From assembly GCA_020248985.1 (NCBI GenBank), contig JADCGL010000011.1, positions 1 to 64,000 of the forward strand: a stretch of DNA of 64,000 bases, given 5' to 3'. Below, in pieces: positions 7,156 through 16,063 of this stretch (positions are counted from its first letter, which is position 1; each line of letters opens with the position of its first letter). Position numbers and translations under genes: made by a program. The stretch is from Telmatospirillum sp. GTDB taxonomy: Bacteria; Pseudomonadota; Alphaproteobacteria; CACIAM-22H2. Below the pieces are notes generated by a model. The model saw nothing but the letters and a program-made list of their open reading frames with translations. It ran no database searches and was not told where the DNA came from.

Positions 7156-9204
7156 ATGAAAAATCTCTACAGCCAAGCCGATGCCCAAGCCGCCATCGCC
7201 AAATACGGTGCGCAAGGCTGGAACGAAGACATTGCGCTCAAGACCTACACCACGCGCCTGATCGGCCAGGTGCCCGAGCTTGTGCTGCACGGCGGCGGCA
7301 ACAGCTCGGTCAAAACGCGCCTCAAAGACACGCTCGGCGAAGAGGTCGAAGTGCTGTGCGTGAAGGGCTCGGGCTGGGACATGGGCACCATCGAGCCGCC
7401 GGGCCTGCCGGCTGTGCGGCTTGCGCCGTTGCGCAAGCTCACCAAGCTCGACCGGCTGTCGGACGAAGACATGGTCAATTTCCAGCGCCTCAATCTGCTG
7501 GATTCGAACGCGCCGAACCCGTCGGTCGAAACGCTCTTCCACGCGTTCCTGCCGGCCAAATTCATCGACCATACGCATGCCAACGCCGTGCTCGGCGTGT
7601 CGGACCATGCCAACGGCATGGATCTGCTGCGCGAGGTCTATGGCGAGCGCGCCCCCATCGTCGATTACGTGATGCCGGGCTTCGATCTCGCCAAGCGTGC
7701 GGGCGAAGTGGCGGCCGCGCACCCGAAGGCCGACGGGCTTGTGCTGCACAAGCACGGCATTTTCGCGTGGGGTGCCACGGCGCAGGAATCCTACGACCGC
7801 ATGATCGAGCTTGTGAGCCTCACCGAAGCACGGCTCGCCAAGGCGGGGCGCAAGGTTTTTGCGGCTGCCCCGCTGCCGGCCAAGCTTGCCAGTGCGGCCG
7901 AAATCGCGCCGCTCATTCGCGGCGTTCTGGCGCTGCCGTCGGGCGACGGGCGCTACAAGCGCTTCGTGCTCGATTTGCGCACGAGCCCGGCCGTGATGAA
8001 TTTCGTGAACGGGGCGGAAGTGAACCGCTATGCGCGCGCCGGCGTCATCACGCCCGACCATGTGATCCGCACCAAAGGCAAGCCGATGGTCGTCGCGGCC
8101 CCGGCAGCAGGTGCGCTCGACGCGTTCGCCGAAAGCTTGCGCGCTGCGCGGGCGGCCTACGATGCCGAATACCGCGCCTATTTCGAGGCGCACAACAAGC
8201 GCGTCGGCGGCATCAAGAAGATCCTCGACACGAGCCCGCGCGTGGTGCTCGTCCCCGGCATCGGGGCGTTCTGCGCGGGTGCGACGGCGAAGGACGCCAA
8301 GATCGCGGGCGATCTCATCGAAAATGCCGCCGCCACGATCGCGGATGCCGAAGCGCTGGGCACGTTCGAGAGCGTGTCCGAGGCCGACCTGTTCGACGTC
8401 GAATATTGGTCGCTCGAACAGGCCAAGCTCGGCAAGGCGGCCGAAAAGCGCCTGCAGCGCCATGTGGCGCTGGTCACCGGCGGGGCGTCGGGCATCGGGC
8501 TTGCGAGTGCGGCGGCGTTTGCGGCCGAGGGCTGCGAGATCGTGATCCTCGACCGCGACGGCGCATCGGCGCAGGCGGCCGCGCGCAAATTCGGCGGCTT
8601 GGGTTTGGCCTGCGACGTGACGCAGCCCGGCGATGTGCGTTCGGCCTTCGATGCGGCCGTGGCGCGCTTCGGCGGCGTGGACATCGTCGTGTCGAACGCC
8701 GGGGCCGCGTGGCAGGGCAAGATCGGCGAGGTCGACGAGAAGACCTTGCGCGACAGTTTCGAGCTCAATTTTTTCGCGCACCAGCATGTGGCGCAGAACG
8801 CCGTGCGCGTGATGAAGGCGCAAGGAACGGGCGGCACGCTGCTGTTCAACGTGTCGAAGCAGGCGGTCAATCCGGGCCCCGATTTCGGGCCCTACGGCCT
8901 GCCCAAAGCCTCGACGCTGTTCCTGCTGCGCCAATACGCGGTCGATTACGGCAGCCTCGGCATCCGCGCCAACGGCATCAATGCCGACCGCGTGCGCACG
9001 GGCCTGCTGACCGACGCGATGATCGCAAGCCGCTCGAAAGCGCGCGGGCTTTCCGAGCGCGACTATATGGGCGGCAATCTTTTGGGCCGCGAAGTGACGG
9101 CCGAGGACGTGGCGCAGGCTTTCGTCTTCTTGGCCTTGGCCGAGAAGACGACGGGCGCGATCCTGACGGTCGACGGCGGCAACATCGCCGCGGCGTTGCG
9201 CTAG
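7156..9204 (+). CDS. Bifunctional class II aldolase / short-chain dehydrogenase
   Basis: This is a 682-residue fusion. Residues 1 to about 420 form a zinc-dependent AraD/FucA-type aldolase, with the zinc histidines in IDHTHANAVLG and LHKHGIFAWG. Residues about 430-682 form an NAD(P)-dependent short-chain dehydrogenase with the TGGASGIG nucleotide loop, the SNAG motif and a YGLPK (YxxxK) active site. Homologues are usually annotated as rhamnulose-1-phosphate aldolase/lactaldehyde dehydrogenase. No other rhamnose genes are present. The position 6 bases after mtnP suggests that it cleaves 5-methylthioribulose-1-phosphate and reduces the resulting aldehyde. That role is inference. Confidence 0.9.
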   Translation: MKNLYSQADAQAAIAKYGAQGWNEDIALKTYTTRLIGQVPELVLHGGGNSSVKTRLKDTLGEEVEVLCVKGSGWDMGTIEPPGLPAVRLAPLRKLTKLDRLSDEDMVNFQRLNLLDSNAPNPSVETLFHAFLPAKFIDHTHANAVLGVSDHANGMDLLREVYGERAPIVDYVMPGFDLAKRAGEVAAAHPKADGLVLHKHGIFAWGATAQESYDRMIELVSLTEARLAKAGRKVFAAAPLPAKLASAAEIAPLIRGVLALPSGDGRYKRFVLDLRTSPAVMNFVNGAEVNRYARAGVITPDHVIRTKGKPMVVAAPAAGALDAFAESLRAARAAYDAEYRAYFEAHNKRVGGIKKILDTSPRVVLVPGIGAFCAGATAKDAKIAGDLIENAAATIADAEALGTFESVSEADLFDVEYWSLEQAKLGKAAEKRLQRHVALVTGGASGIGLASAAAFAAEGCEIVILDRDGASAQAAARKFGGLGLACDVTQPGDVRSAFDAAVARFGGVDIVVSNAGAAWQGKIGEVDEKTLRDSFELNFFAHQHVAQNAVRVMKAQGTGGTLLFNVSKQAVNPGPDFGPYGLPKASTLFLLRQYAVDYGSLGIRANGINADRVRTGLLTDAMIASRSKARGLSERDYMGGNLLGREVTAEDVAQAFVFLALAEKTTGAILTVDGGNIAAALR

Positions 9205-9212
9205 GCGCGGCG

Positions 9213-10067
9213 ATGATCGGCCCCCTTCGCGGCATCGACCACGCGATCGTCGGCACCGACGATCTCGAAGCCGCGCGCCGTTTGTGGCAGCGCCTGGGCT
9301 TCACGTTGAGCCCGCGCGGCCGCCACAAAGGCTGGGGGACCGGCAATTACTGCGTCATGTTCGCGCACGACTATGTCGAGCTCTTGGGCCAGATCGATCC
9401 GGCCGGGTTCGACAACGGGCTTGCCGCGATGCTGTCCGCCGAAGGTCCCGGCCTGCTTGGCTTCGCGTGGGCCGCCGAGAAGGCCGCCGCGGCCGCCGAA
9501 TGGTTGGGCTCGCGCGGCCTGCCGCACACGGTCAAGGATCTGTCGCGCTTCATCGAACTGCCGAGCGGCAATGTCGAGCCGCGTTTTGCGCTCGCCATGC
9601 CCGATGTGCCGTATCCGGGCGGGTTCAAGCCGTTCGTGACCGAGCATCTCTCGCGCGATCTCGTGTGGCGGCCGGAATGGCAGTCGCATCCCAACGAAGC
9701 GGTGGGCATCGAGAGCATCACCTGCGTGGTCGAAGCGCCGCTTGCGCTGCAGGCGCCTTTCGAGGCGGTCTTCGGGCTCGGCTCGGCCGTCGCGACCGAC
9801 GACACGCTCGCCGTGCGCGGCGGGCGCGGCGGCGGATTTCTGATGTTCGTGACGGCCGCCGACATGACCTTCATGCATCCGGCCGTGGCCCCGGACGAGC
9901 CCGTGCGCAAAGGCTATGCGGGCCTCACCTTGCGCACGGCCAGCCTCGAAAAATGCGCCGAAGCGCTCAAGGCCGGCGGTATTGAATTCGACCGCGATCG
10001 CGGTGCCGCCATCCACGTGCCGCCCGAGCAGGCGGGCGGCGTGGCGCTCGCATTCACGCAAGCCTAG
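9213..10067 (+). CDS. VOC superfamily (glyoxalase-like) protein
   Basis: This 284-residue protein opens with RGIDHAIVGTDDLEAARRLW, the standard start of a vicinal-oxygen-chelate domain. A second, more divergent half begins near residue 165 (GIESITCVVEAP). The overall pattern fits the glyoxalase-like PF13468 group. The family covers isomerases, dioxygenases and binding proteins, so the reaction is open. It starts 8 bases after the aldolase/dehydrogenase and is the last gene of the mtnP operon. It may act on a product or toxic aldehyde of that pathway. Confidence 0.8.
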   Translation: MIGPLRGIDHAIVGTDDLEAARRLWQRLGFTLSPRGRHKGWGTGNYCVMFAHDYVELLGQIDPAGFDNGLAAMLSAEGPGLLGFAWAAEKAAAAAEWLGSRGLPHTVKDLSRFIELPSGNVEPRFALAMPDVPYPGGFKPFVTEHLSRDLVWRPEWQSHPNEAVGIESITCVVEAPLALQAPFEAVFGLGSAVATDDTLAVRGGRGGGFLMFVTAADMTFMHPAVAPDEPVRKGYAGLTLRTASLEKCAEALKAGGIEFDRDRGAAIHVPPEQAGGVALAFTQA

Positions 10068-10118
10068 GCGGATGCGATGGCTTTCGAAACCTTCACGTTC
10101 CGCATTGCAACCGCAGGT

Positions 10119-10793
10119 TCAGCCGGCGTAGCGGCGCAGGAACTCGCGCGTGCGTTCGCGCGCTTTGTCGGACGAGGCTTTGTCGTAGCTGCCGCGCGCG
10201 TCGCACGAAAAACCGTGCCCGGCCGGATACACGAACAGGTCGGTGTCGGGCTGCATGCGGCCGATCTTGTCGACGTCCGACATCGGGATCGACGCGTCGG
10301 TCTCGCCGAAATGGAACAGCACGGGGCAGCGCGGGGTTTCCTGCGCATGTTCGGCCACGCCGCCGCCGTAATAGCTGATCGCGGCGTTGATGCCGGTCAC
10401 GCGCGTGGCGGCAAGCCAGGCAAGCGTGCCGCCCCAGCAATAGCCGATCACGGCCACTTTGAGGCAGCCCGCGCGCTGGAGTGCCGCCGCCGCCGCCGCA
10501 ATGTCGTTGAGGGCTTTGGGGTAGGGCACTTTGGCGCGCACTTCGCGGCCCTTGGCGATGTCGTCTTCGGTGTAGCCAAGCTCGATGCCGGGCGTCACGC
10601 GGTCGAACAAAGCCGGGCACAAAGCCAGATAGCCATCGAACCCGAAACCGTCGGTGACTTTGCGCATATGGTCGTTGACGCCGAAAATCTCCTGCACGAT
10701 CACGAGGCCCGCGCGCGGCTTGCCCGGCGGATCGGAACGCCATGCCTGGAAGCGGTGGCCGTCGGTGGCGGTCAGTTCGATCGGATGGCCCAT
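10119..10793 (-). CDS. Dienelactone hydrolase family protein
   Basis: This is a 224-residue alpha/beta-hydrolase of the dienelactone hydrolase family. The nucleophile elbow is GYCWGG with cysteine as nucleophile. The acid lies in FGETDASIP and the histidine in PAGHGFSCD, completing a Cys-Asp-His triad. The strongly conserved VIVQEIFGVN segment near the N-terminus is also present. True dienelactone hydrolases act in chlorocatechol breakdown, but most family members in genomes without that pathway have unknown substrates. It converges with the VOC gene and lies downstream of the lipoprotein/M48 genes. Confidence 0.9.
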   Translation of the reverse strand: MGHPIELTATDGHRFQAWRSDPPGKPRAGLVIVQEIFGVNDHMRKVTDGFGFDGYLALCPALFDRVTPGIELGYTEDDIAKGREVRAKVPYPKALNDIAAAAAALQRAGCLKVAVIGYCWGGTLAWLAATRVTGINAAISYYGGGVAEHAQETPRCPVLFHFGETDASIPMSDVDKIGRMQPDTDLFVYPAGHGFSCDARGSYDKASSDKARERTREFLRRYAG

Positions 10794-10871
10794 CCATACC
10801 CTCGTGCGATGCGGAAAATGTCCGCGAACTATGGGGGTTGCCCCCCGAGTCGGGCAAGGGGCAGGGGGGCT

Positions 10872-11495
10872 TCAGGCTCTTTTTGCCGGAAACCGGATCG
10901 ATGCGATGACGGCTTCGACCGTCGGGCGCAAAGCGTCGAAATAGTGGGTATCGACGGCGTGGAACAGCACCAGATAGAGCTGCCCTTCGACCTCGACCGC
11001 CACGCCGAGCGCTTTGCGGTCGGTTTCGAAGCCCCGCTGGGCCCCGGTCCCGAAGGTAAACTCGAAGCGCACGGCTTCGTGCCCGTCGATGCGGGCCGTC
11101 TCGACCCGCAGGGTTTCGAAATCGCTGGCCTTCTCGGCGAAGCCCAGCGTGCCCTGCACCAGCGTCACGAGGTCGCCGGGCGCCATGCCGGGGCTGAATT
11201 TGGGCATCTGTTCGGCCGTGGTGCTGCGCGCGTCAACCAGCGGTTTGCCCGCCGCCACGCCCGCCGCAATCACCAGCGCGTCCAGAAAGGGCCCGTGGCG
11301 CGTCCAGATTTCGGCCCACGGCGCGCGCGGTCCGGCGACCTGACGGTTCCATTGGCTGTCGAGCTGGACGGCCATCTTGCCGTGGACGTCGTAGGTGCCG
11401 GGTCCGATCGCCGCGTAGTGCTGGCAGGCGGCTGCGGCCAGGGCAAAGCCGACGAGCGCCAGAACGCGAAGGAATCGCCGAAGGGGATTGGCCAT
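10872..11495 (-). CDS. Lipoprotein of unknown function
   Basis: This 207-residue protein has a lipoprotein signal peptide (VLALVGFALAAAAC, acylated Cys at about residue 24), so it is probably anchored in the outer membrane. The mature part (YDVHGKMAVQLDSQWNRQ onward) has alternating beta-strand character and no cysteines that would suggest a cofactor. I recognise no domain. The gene begins 3 bases after the M48 peptidase stop, and a second lipoprotein gene lies upstream of the peptidase. This suggests a common envelope quality-control operon. Confidence 0.8.
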   Translation of the reverse strand: MANPLRRFLRVLALVGFALAAAACQHYAAIGPGTYDVHGKMAVQLDSQWNRQVAGPRAPWAEIWTRHGPFLDALVIAAGVAAGKPLVDARSTTAEQMPKFSPGMAPGDLVTLVQGTLGFAEKASDFETLRVETARIDGHEAVRFEFTFGTGAQRGFETDRKALGVAVEVEGQLYLVLFHAVDTHYFDALRPTVEAVIASIRFPAKRA

Positions 11496-11498
11496 GTT

Positions 11499-12707
11499 CT
11501 ATCCTGCAAGGCTGCGTCGCAAAAGATCGCGGTCGGGCGCATTGGGTGCGCGGCGAAGATATTCGTTCAGCAGATCGCGCGCCTCCGCCTCCTGCCCGAG
11601 CTTGCGGCGCAAGAGCCCGTAGGATCGCCAGGCATTCGCGGGCGCATGCGCGTCGCGGATGGCGCCGTCGAGCGCCGTCGCGGCGGCCTCGTCGTCGCCC
11701 GCTTTTGCGCGCAGCCGCAGCGCTTCGCCTTTTGCGTAGAGGGCAAGCCCGTCGCCGGGAAACTCGGCGAGCCACCGGTCGGCGATGACGAGGGTTGCCG
11801 CATGCACGCCCGTGCGGATCTGCTCTTCGAAGATGTATTCGCGTATTTCGGAAATGCCGTCGCGATAGCGCGCCGCCTGTTTCTCCCCGGGCGGAAGCTC
11901 GCCCGCACGGCGGCGCAAGGTCGTCGTGCGCTCCGCGTCGGACGGGTGGGTCGAAAAAAGCAGACTGTGTTCGCGCGGTAAACCGCGCGCCTCGAACTCC
12001 GCCGTGATGTTCTCCCAGTTCCGCGCCGCCTCGATCGGCGAAAGCCCGTGCTCGGCGAGCATGCGGATGCCGATTTCGTCGGCCTCGCGCTCGCCCTCGC
12101 GGTTGTAGCCGAAACTGCTCGCCGTCAGCAGGATGGTGTTGATGTCGGCAAGCTGGCCGGCGCCGACGGCGCCCAGCAGCATGGCCAAGGCCTGCCCGAT
12201 GTCGGCATTCGTGCGCCGAACCGCGTGCCCCTCGCGGCTGTGGGCGCGCGTGTAGTGGCCGATCTCGTGGCCCAGCACGGCCGCCATTTGGGCTTCGTTG
12301 GTGCAGCGCACGAGCAGGCCGGTCCAGACCTGCATCATGCCGTTGGGGGCTTGGGTCGCGTTGAAGTCGGGCACGCGCACGATGTAGGTGCGAATGTCCG
12401 TCGCGAATTCGCCGGCCATGCGCTGCACGATGCCGCCGACATACGCGTTCACCTTGGCCTCGCGCACGCGGTAGCGCGAGGTCTGGATGCGCCGCTCCAT
12501 GCGGTCCATGGTCTCGCGCATGCCCGCATCCGGGTCGGAATCCGTGCCGTGGCGCTGGCCCGGCTGGTTGCGCGGCGAAAGGTCGCTCTGGCCGCCGATG
12601 CCGGTCGCGAGGCGCGGACTGCCCGGATCCGTCGGCGTGCAGGCAAGCAGACCGCCCGCGCCGCACATGCAGAGCCCGCCCAGCAGGCCGCGCCGCGTCA
12701 GGCTCAT
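11499..12707 (-). CDS. M48-family metallopeptidase, lipoprotein-type, with C-terminal TPR-like region
   Basis: This is a 402-residue zinc metalloprotease of the M48 (BepA/LoiP-like) family. The catalytic motif HEIGH is in AVLGHEIGHYTRAHSREGHA and the third zinc ligand is the glutamate in GEREADEIGIR. An N-terminal signal with twin arginine (SLTRRGLLGG) ends in a possible lipobox (GGLLAC). The C-terminal 100 residues are helical with TPR-like pattern (DGLALYAKGEALRLRAKAGD). BepA relatives degrade or fold outer-membrane proteins in the periplasm. It overlaps the upstream lipoprotein gene by ATGA. Confidence 0.9.
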   Translation of the reverse strand: MSLTRRGLLGGLCMCGAGGLLACTPTDPGSPRLATGIGGQSDLSPRNQPGQRHGTDSDPDAGMRETMDRMERRIQTSRYRVREAKVNAYVGGIVQRMAGEFATDIRTYIVRVPDFNATQAPNGMMQVWTGLLVRCTNEAQMAAVLGHEIGHYTRAHSREGHAVRRTNADIGQALAMLLGAVGAGQLADINTILLTASSFGYNREGEREADEIGIRMLAEHGLSPIEAARNWENITAEFEARGLPREHSLLFSTHPSDAERTTTLRRRAGELPPGEKQAARYRDGISEIREYIFEEQIRTGVHAATLVIADRWLAEFPGDGLALYAKGEALRLRAKAGDDEAAATALDGAIRDAHAPANAWRSYGLLRRKLGQEAEARDLLNEYLRRAPNAPDRDLLRRSLAG

Positions 12708-13405
12708 TCGGGCAGCCCCGCCAGCAGGACCTCGACGGTTTCCATCGCCGCTTCGCGCGTGCGCAGATCGCCGGCACCGCGCAGCAGCCGGTTGAACCAG
12801 ACGACCTGGCCCGTCTGCAGATCGACCAGCGACGCGAAGCCCGTCTGCGCGCCGCCTTGTATCGCGACGCCGAACACGGCCGCCGCGATCGCCTGCGCCA
12901 TGACGCGCCCCGCCGTCGAATACGAGTCGCGCACATGAACGAACAGCGCATAGGTGGCCCCGGTTCCCTGGCCGAGCGCGCGCGCATCGGCGCCCAGGGT
13001 CCAGTCGAAGCTGCCGGCCTTGGTCGGCAGCGCCGCCGGACCTTGGTACTGGTGGAGCATGATCGATTGGCCGACCGCCGCGTGCAGCCGCAGCAGTTTT
13101 GCCGTCGCCTCGTCCGGCTCCTGGGTTTCGTCGAACACGGCCGAAACGGATTTTTTCTGCAAAGCCGCCCGCAGATTGGCCTTCATATGGTCGCGCGCCG
13201 CCAGCGTCCAGTCGCGCCGCGTCGTCGGATAGCCGCCGAAGGAAAGCTCCGCCAATTCGGCATCGACCGGCAAAACCAGGATTACGGCGTCTTTGCCGCC
13301 TTTGAATGCGGTGAAATCCTCGGCGCGGCGGTTGTTCGCAGCACAGGCACCGAGGGCAAGCGCGCACAGAACGAGGAGCAGTCGGCCCGGAGAAAACACG
13401 TGCAT
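12704..13405 (-). CDS. Lipoprotein of unknown function
   Basis: This protein of about 233 residues has a lipoprotein signal (LLLVLCALALGAC). The mature part contains a segment that looks like the periplasmic TolB-N/GNA1162 type fold (AVILVLPVDAELAELSFGG and later YALFVHVRDSYSTAGRV), but this is only an impression. I placed the start at the ATG at 13405 because a purine-rich agaaag precedes it; an ATG at 13423 is also in frame. It is the first gene of the lipoprotein-M48-lipoprotein operon, coupled to the peptidase by ATGA. Confidence 0.75.
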   Translation of the reverse strand: MHVFSPGRLLLVLCALALGACAANNRRAEDFTAFKGGKDAVILVLPVDAELAELSFGGYPTTRRDWTLAARDHMKANLRAALQKKSVSAVFDETQEPDEATAKLLRLHAAVGQSIMLHQYQGPAALPTKAGSFDWTLGADARALGQGTGATYALFVHVRDSYSTAGRVMAQAIAAAVFGVAIQGGAQTGFASLVDLQTGQVVWFNRLLRGAGDLRTREAAMETVEVLLAGLPE

Positions 13406-13505
13406 GTCGTGTTCTTTCTGCATGTCTGCGGTTGTTCCAAGAAAACATCCTGCAGTCGTGCAAAAACTGTCAAGTGCGCTCCGTCACAGGCAGCGAAATT
13501 TTTCG

Positions 13506-13524
13506 AACCTGCAGCCCGCAGGTT
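13506..13524. repeat. Stem-loop between ychF and the M48 operon
   Basis: AACCTGC-AGCCC-GCAGGTT is a perfect 7-bp inverted repeat just beyond the ychF stop. It lacks a clean T-run on either strand (cgaaaaattt on the minus side), so it is at best a weak terminator for ychF. It could instead be an operator for the M48 operon, whose promoter must lie here. Confidence 0.35.
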
Positions 13525-13531
13525 GTTTAGA

Positions 13532-14632
13532 TCAAACGTTGAATCGGAACAGGAACACGTCGCCGTCGGCGGCCGTGTAGTCGCGGCCCTCGGTGCGCGC
13601 CTTGCCGGCTTCTTTGGCGCCGGCTTCGCCGCCCAGCGCCACATAATCGGCATAGGCGATGGTTTCGGCTGCGATGAAGCCGCGCTCGAAATCGCTGTGG
13701 ATGGCCCCTGCCGCTTCGGGCGCCTTGGCGCCGGCGCGCACGGTCCACGCGCGCGCTTCCTTGGGTCCCACCGTGAAGAAAGTGAGCAGGCCCAGCAAGC
13801 CGTAGCCCGCCCGGATCACGCGCGTGAGCCCGGTCTCCGACAGGCCGAGTGTGGCCAGAAACTCCTGGCGTTCTTCGGCACTGGAAAGCTGCGATATCTC
13901 GGCTTCGATCGCGGCGGAAATCACCACGCTCGAAGCACCCTGGCGGGCCGCCATTTCGGCCACTTTGGCCGACAGCGAATTGCCTTTGTCCGCACTTTCC
14001 TCTTCGACGTTGCACACGTACAGCACGGGCTTGGCCGTCAGCAGTTGCAGTTGGCGCAAGGTCTCGCGCTGTTCGGCCGCCGGCACGAACGTGCGGGCGG
14101 GCTTGCCGGCGCGCAGGGCTTCGAGCACGGGCTCGATGATCTCGATCTGTGCCTTCGATTCTTTGTCGCCGCCTTTGGCTTTTTTCTGCAGATTGGGCAG
14201 GCGCTTTTCGAGGCTGTCCATGTCGGCCAGCATCAGCTCGGTTTCGACCGTCTCGGCGTCGCGGATCGGGTCGATCGAACCTTCGACATGCACGATGTCG
14301 CCGTTCTCGAAGCAGCGCAGCACGTGCGCGATCGCGTCCACTTCGCGGATATGGCCGAGGAACTGGTTGCCGAGGCCTTCGCCTTTGGAAGCGCCGCGCA
14401 CGAGGCCCGCAATATCGACGAACTCAAGCTGCGTGGGCACCACGCGCTGCGACTTGCCGAGCGACGCGAGTTTGTCGAGGCGCGGATCGGGCACGGGGAC
14501 GCGGCCCACATTGGGCTCGATCGTGCAGAACGGATAGTTCGCGGCCGCGGCCGCTGCCGTCGCCGTCAGCGCGTTGAACAGGGTCGATTTGCCGACATTC
14601 GGCAGGCCCACGATTCCGCAGCGAAAACCCAT
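13532..14632 (-). CDS. ychF: Redox-regulated ribosome-binding ATPase YchF
   Basis: This is an Obg-family P-loop protein that hydrolyses ATP and associates with ribosomes. The 366-residue sequence shows the Walker A GLPNVGKST near residue 8, switch-region DIAGLVRGASKGEGLGNQFL, and the C-terminal TGS domain with TVRAGAKAPEAAGAIHSDFE. The length is exactly that of the family. It sits 12 bases downstream of pth, and rplY and prs lie upstream on the same strand, a long-conserved gene order. The C-terminus ends FLFRFNV, as in other YchF proteins. Confidence 0.97.
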   Translation of the reverse strand: MGFRCGIVGLPNVGKSTLFNALTATAAAAAANYPFCTIEPNVGRVPVPDPRLDKLASLGKSQRVVPTQLEFVDIAGLVRGASKGEGLGNQFLGHIREVDAIAHVLRCFENGDIVHVEGSIDPIRDAETVETELMLADMDSLEKRLPNLQKKAKGGDKESKAQIEIIEPVLEALRAGKPARTFVPAAEQRETLRQLQLLTAKPVLYVCNVEEESADKGNSLSAKVAEMAARQGASSVVISAAIEAEISQLSSAEERQEFLATLGLSETGLTRVIRAGYGLLGLLTFFTVGPKEARAWTVRAGAKAPEAAGAIHSDFERGFIAAETIAYADYVALGGEAGAKEAGKARTEGRDYTAADGDVFLFRFNV

Positions 14633-14644
14633 CGTTCTGTTCCT

Positions 14645-15229
14645 TCAAACCGGTTTGGGCGGTGCGGTGAGGCGCGCCACTTTGTTCAGAAATCCCGCTT
14701 CGTTGCCGTCGAGCAGCATCGCCGCACTGTCGGCAATGGCGCTCAGCAGCGGCTCGAGCCACAGCCGGTCGCCCTTGCCGAAATCGTGCAGCACATAGTC
14801 CGACACCAGCGCCTTGTCGCCCGGATGGCCGATGCCGATGCGCAGGCGCCGATAGTCCTTGGTGCCGAGATGGGCGTCGATCGAGCGCAGACCGTTGTGC
14901 CCGCCATGGCCGCCGCCCGATTTGGTGCGGATTTTGGCGGGCGGCAGGTCGAGCTCGTCATGCACCACCACGATCGAACCCGGCACGATCTTCAGAAAGC
15001 GGCTTGCCTCGCCGACCGAACGGCCGGAATCGTTCATGTAGGTGAGCGGCTTCAGCGCCACGGTGCGGTGGCCCGCAATGTCGCCCTCGGCCGTAATGCC
15101 GCCCAGGCGCTTTTTCCACGGGCCGAACTGCCATCGCGCCGCAACGGCATCGAGGGCAAGGAAACCGACATTGTGGCGGTTGTTCGCGTATTCGGGGCCC
15201 GGATTGCCAAGCCCGACAAGGAGCTTCAT
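14645..15229 (-). CDS. pth: Peptidyl-tRNA hydrolase
   Basis: This essential esterase recycles peptidyl-tRNAs that fall off the ribosome. The 194-residue protein begins MKLLVGLGNPGPEYANNRHN, which contains the conserved N and catalytic His. It also has KPLTYMNDSG, VVHDELDLPPAKIR and GGHGGHNGLRSID, all standard for Pth. It lies between rplY and ychF in the usual order, 36 bases after the rplY stop. Nothing unusual is seen. Confidence 0.97.
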   Translation of the reverse strand: MKLLVGLGNPGPEYANNRHNVGFLALDAVAARWQFGPWKKRLGGITAEGDIAGHRTVALKPLTYMNDSGRSVGEASRFLKIVPGSIVVVHDELDLPPAKIRTKSGGGHGGHNGLRSIDAHLGTKDYRRLRIGIGHPGDKALVSDYVLHDFGKGDRLWLEPLLSAIADSAAMLLDGNEAGFLNKVARLTAPPKPV

Positions 15230-15265
15230 GGTCCGGGCCCCGAAACTTCGCGAAACGGCGCTGCC

Positions 15266-15982
15266 TTACTTCTTGGCAGCCGGCTTGGCGGCCGCAGCGG
15301 CGGGTGCCGCCTTGGCGTCGCCGGCCTTGGCCCCGGCCGCAGCGGCGGGTGCCGCCTTGCCGTCGGCCGCGGGGGCTGCGGCTGCCGCAACGGTTTCGGT
15401 CTTCTCTTCGACCTTCGACACGCTGGGGGCGCGCAGAGCCACGACCGTGAAGTTGCGCGCGATGGTGGGCTTCACGCCCTCGGGCAGCTTGATCGCTTCG
15501 ATGTGGATCGAATCGCCGATGTCGAGACCGGCCATGTCGATCACGATGCGCGAGGGAATGTTGCCCGGCATCGCCCACACTTCGACCGCGTGGCGCACGA
15601 GGTTCACCACGCCGCCGCGCTTCACGCCCGGCGACTTTTCCAGGTTCTCGAGCTTGACCGGCACTTCGACGCGCACGCGCGTGGATTCACCCACGCGCTG
15701 GAAGTCGACATGCTCGGGCTTGTCGTTCACCGGGTGGAACTGGATGTCGCGCGGCAGCACGCGGTGCGCTTTGCCGTCGACTTCCACGTCGTAAAGACGG
15801 GTGAAGAACCCGGCCTTGGACGCTTCGCGCATGACGTCGCGCGGATCGAGCGAGATCATCACGGGGGCTGTTTTGTCGCCGTAGATGACGGCCGGCACGC
15901 GGCCCTCACGACGGACGGCGCGGGCGGCCCCTTTCCCAGCCCGCTGTCTCGCGGTGGCCGCGAGCTTGATTGCAGTCGACAT
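15266..15982 (-). CDS. rplY: 50S ribosomal protein L25/general stress protein Ctc
   Basis: This is the 5S rRNA-binding protein of the large subunit in its long Ctc form. The N-terminal L25 domain (about 1-95) shows RQRAGKGAARAVRREGRVPA and the C-terminal TL5 domain runs to about residue 190. After that comes a tail of about 45 residues made almost only of Ala, Pro, Lys and Gly, ending AAAKPAAKK. Such Ala-rich tails are common in alphaproteobacterial L25. At 238 residues it is otherwise of normal size. Its promoter should lie in the 81-base gap to prs. Confidence 0.96.
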   Translation of the reverse strand: MSTAIKLAATARQRAGKGAARAVRREGRVPAVIYGDKTAPVMISLDPRDVMREASKAGFFTRLYDVEVDGKAHRVLPRDIQFHPVNDKPEHVDFQRVGESTRVRVEVPVKLENLEKSPGVKRGGVVNLVRHAVEVWAMPGNIPSRIVIDMAGLDIGDSIHIEAIKLPEGVKPTIARNFTVVALRAPSVSKVEEKTETVAAAAAPAADGKAAPAAAAGAKAGDAKAAPAAAAAKPAAKK

Positions 15983-16063
15983 ACTCTACTCTCCTCTACC
16001 AGGGTTCCGACGCCGGCCTCCAGGGGTGCCGCAACGTCGGTCGTCGCCGGTTTCGCTTCTGCT

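Noticed and set aside
6112-8934. A 940-codon open frame on the minus strand
   Set aside because: It is antisense to mtnP and the aldolase/dehydrogenase, both with intact catalytic motifs. No domain is visible.
7156-9204. Assignment as rhamnulose-1-phosphate aldolase of a rhamnose operon
   Set aside because: No rhamnose isomerase, kinase, mutarotase or transporter gene is in the window, and the gene is tied to mtnP. The family resemblance alone does not fix the substrate.
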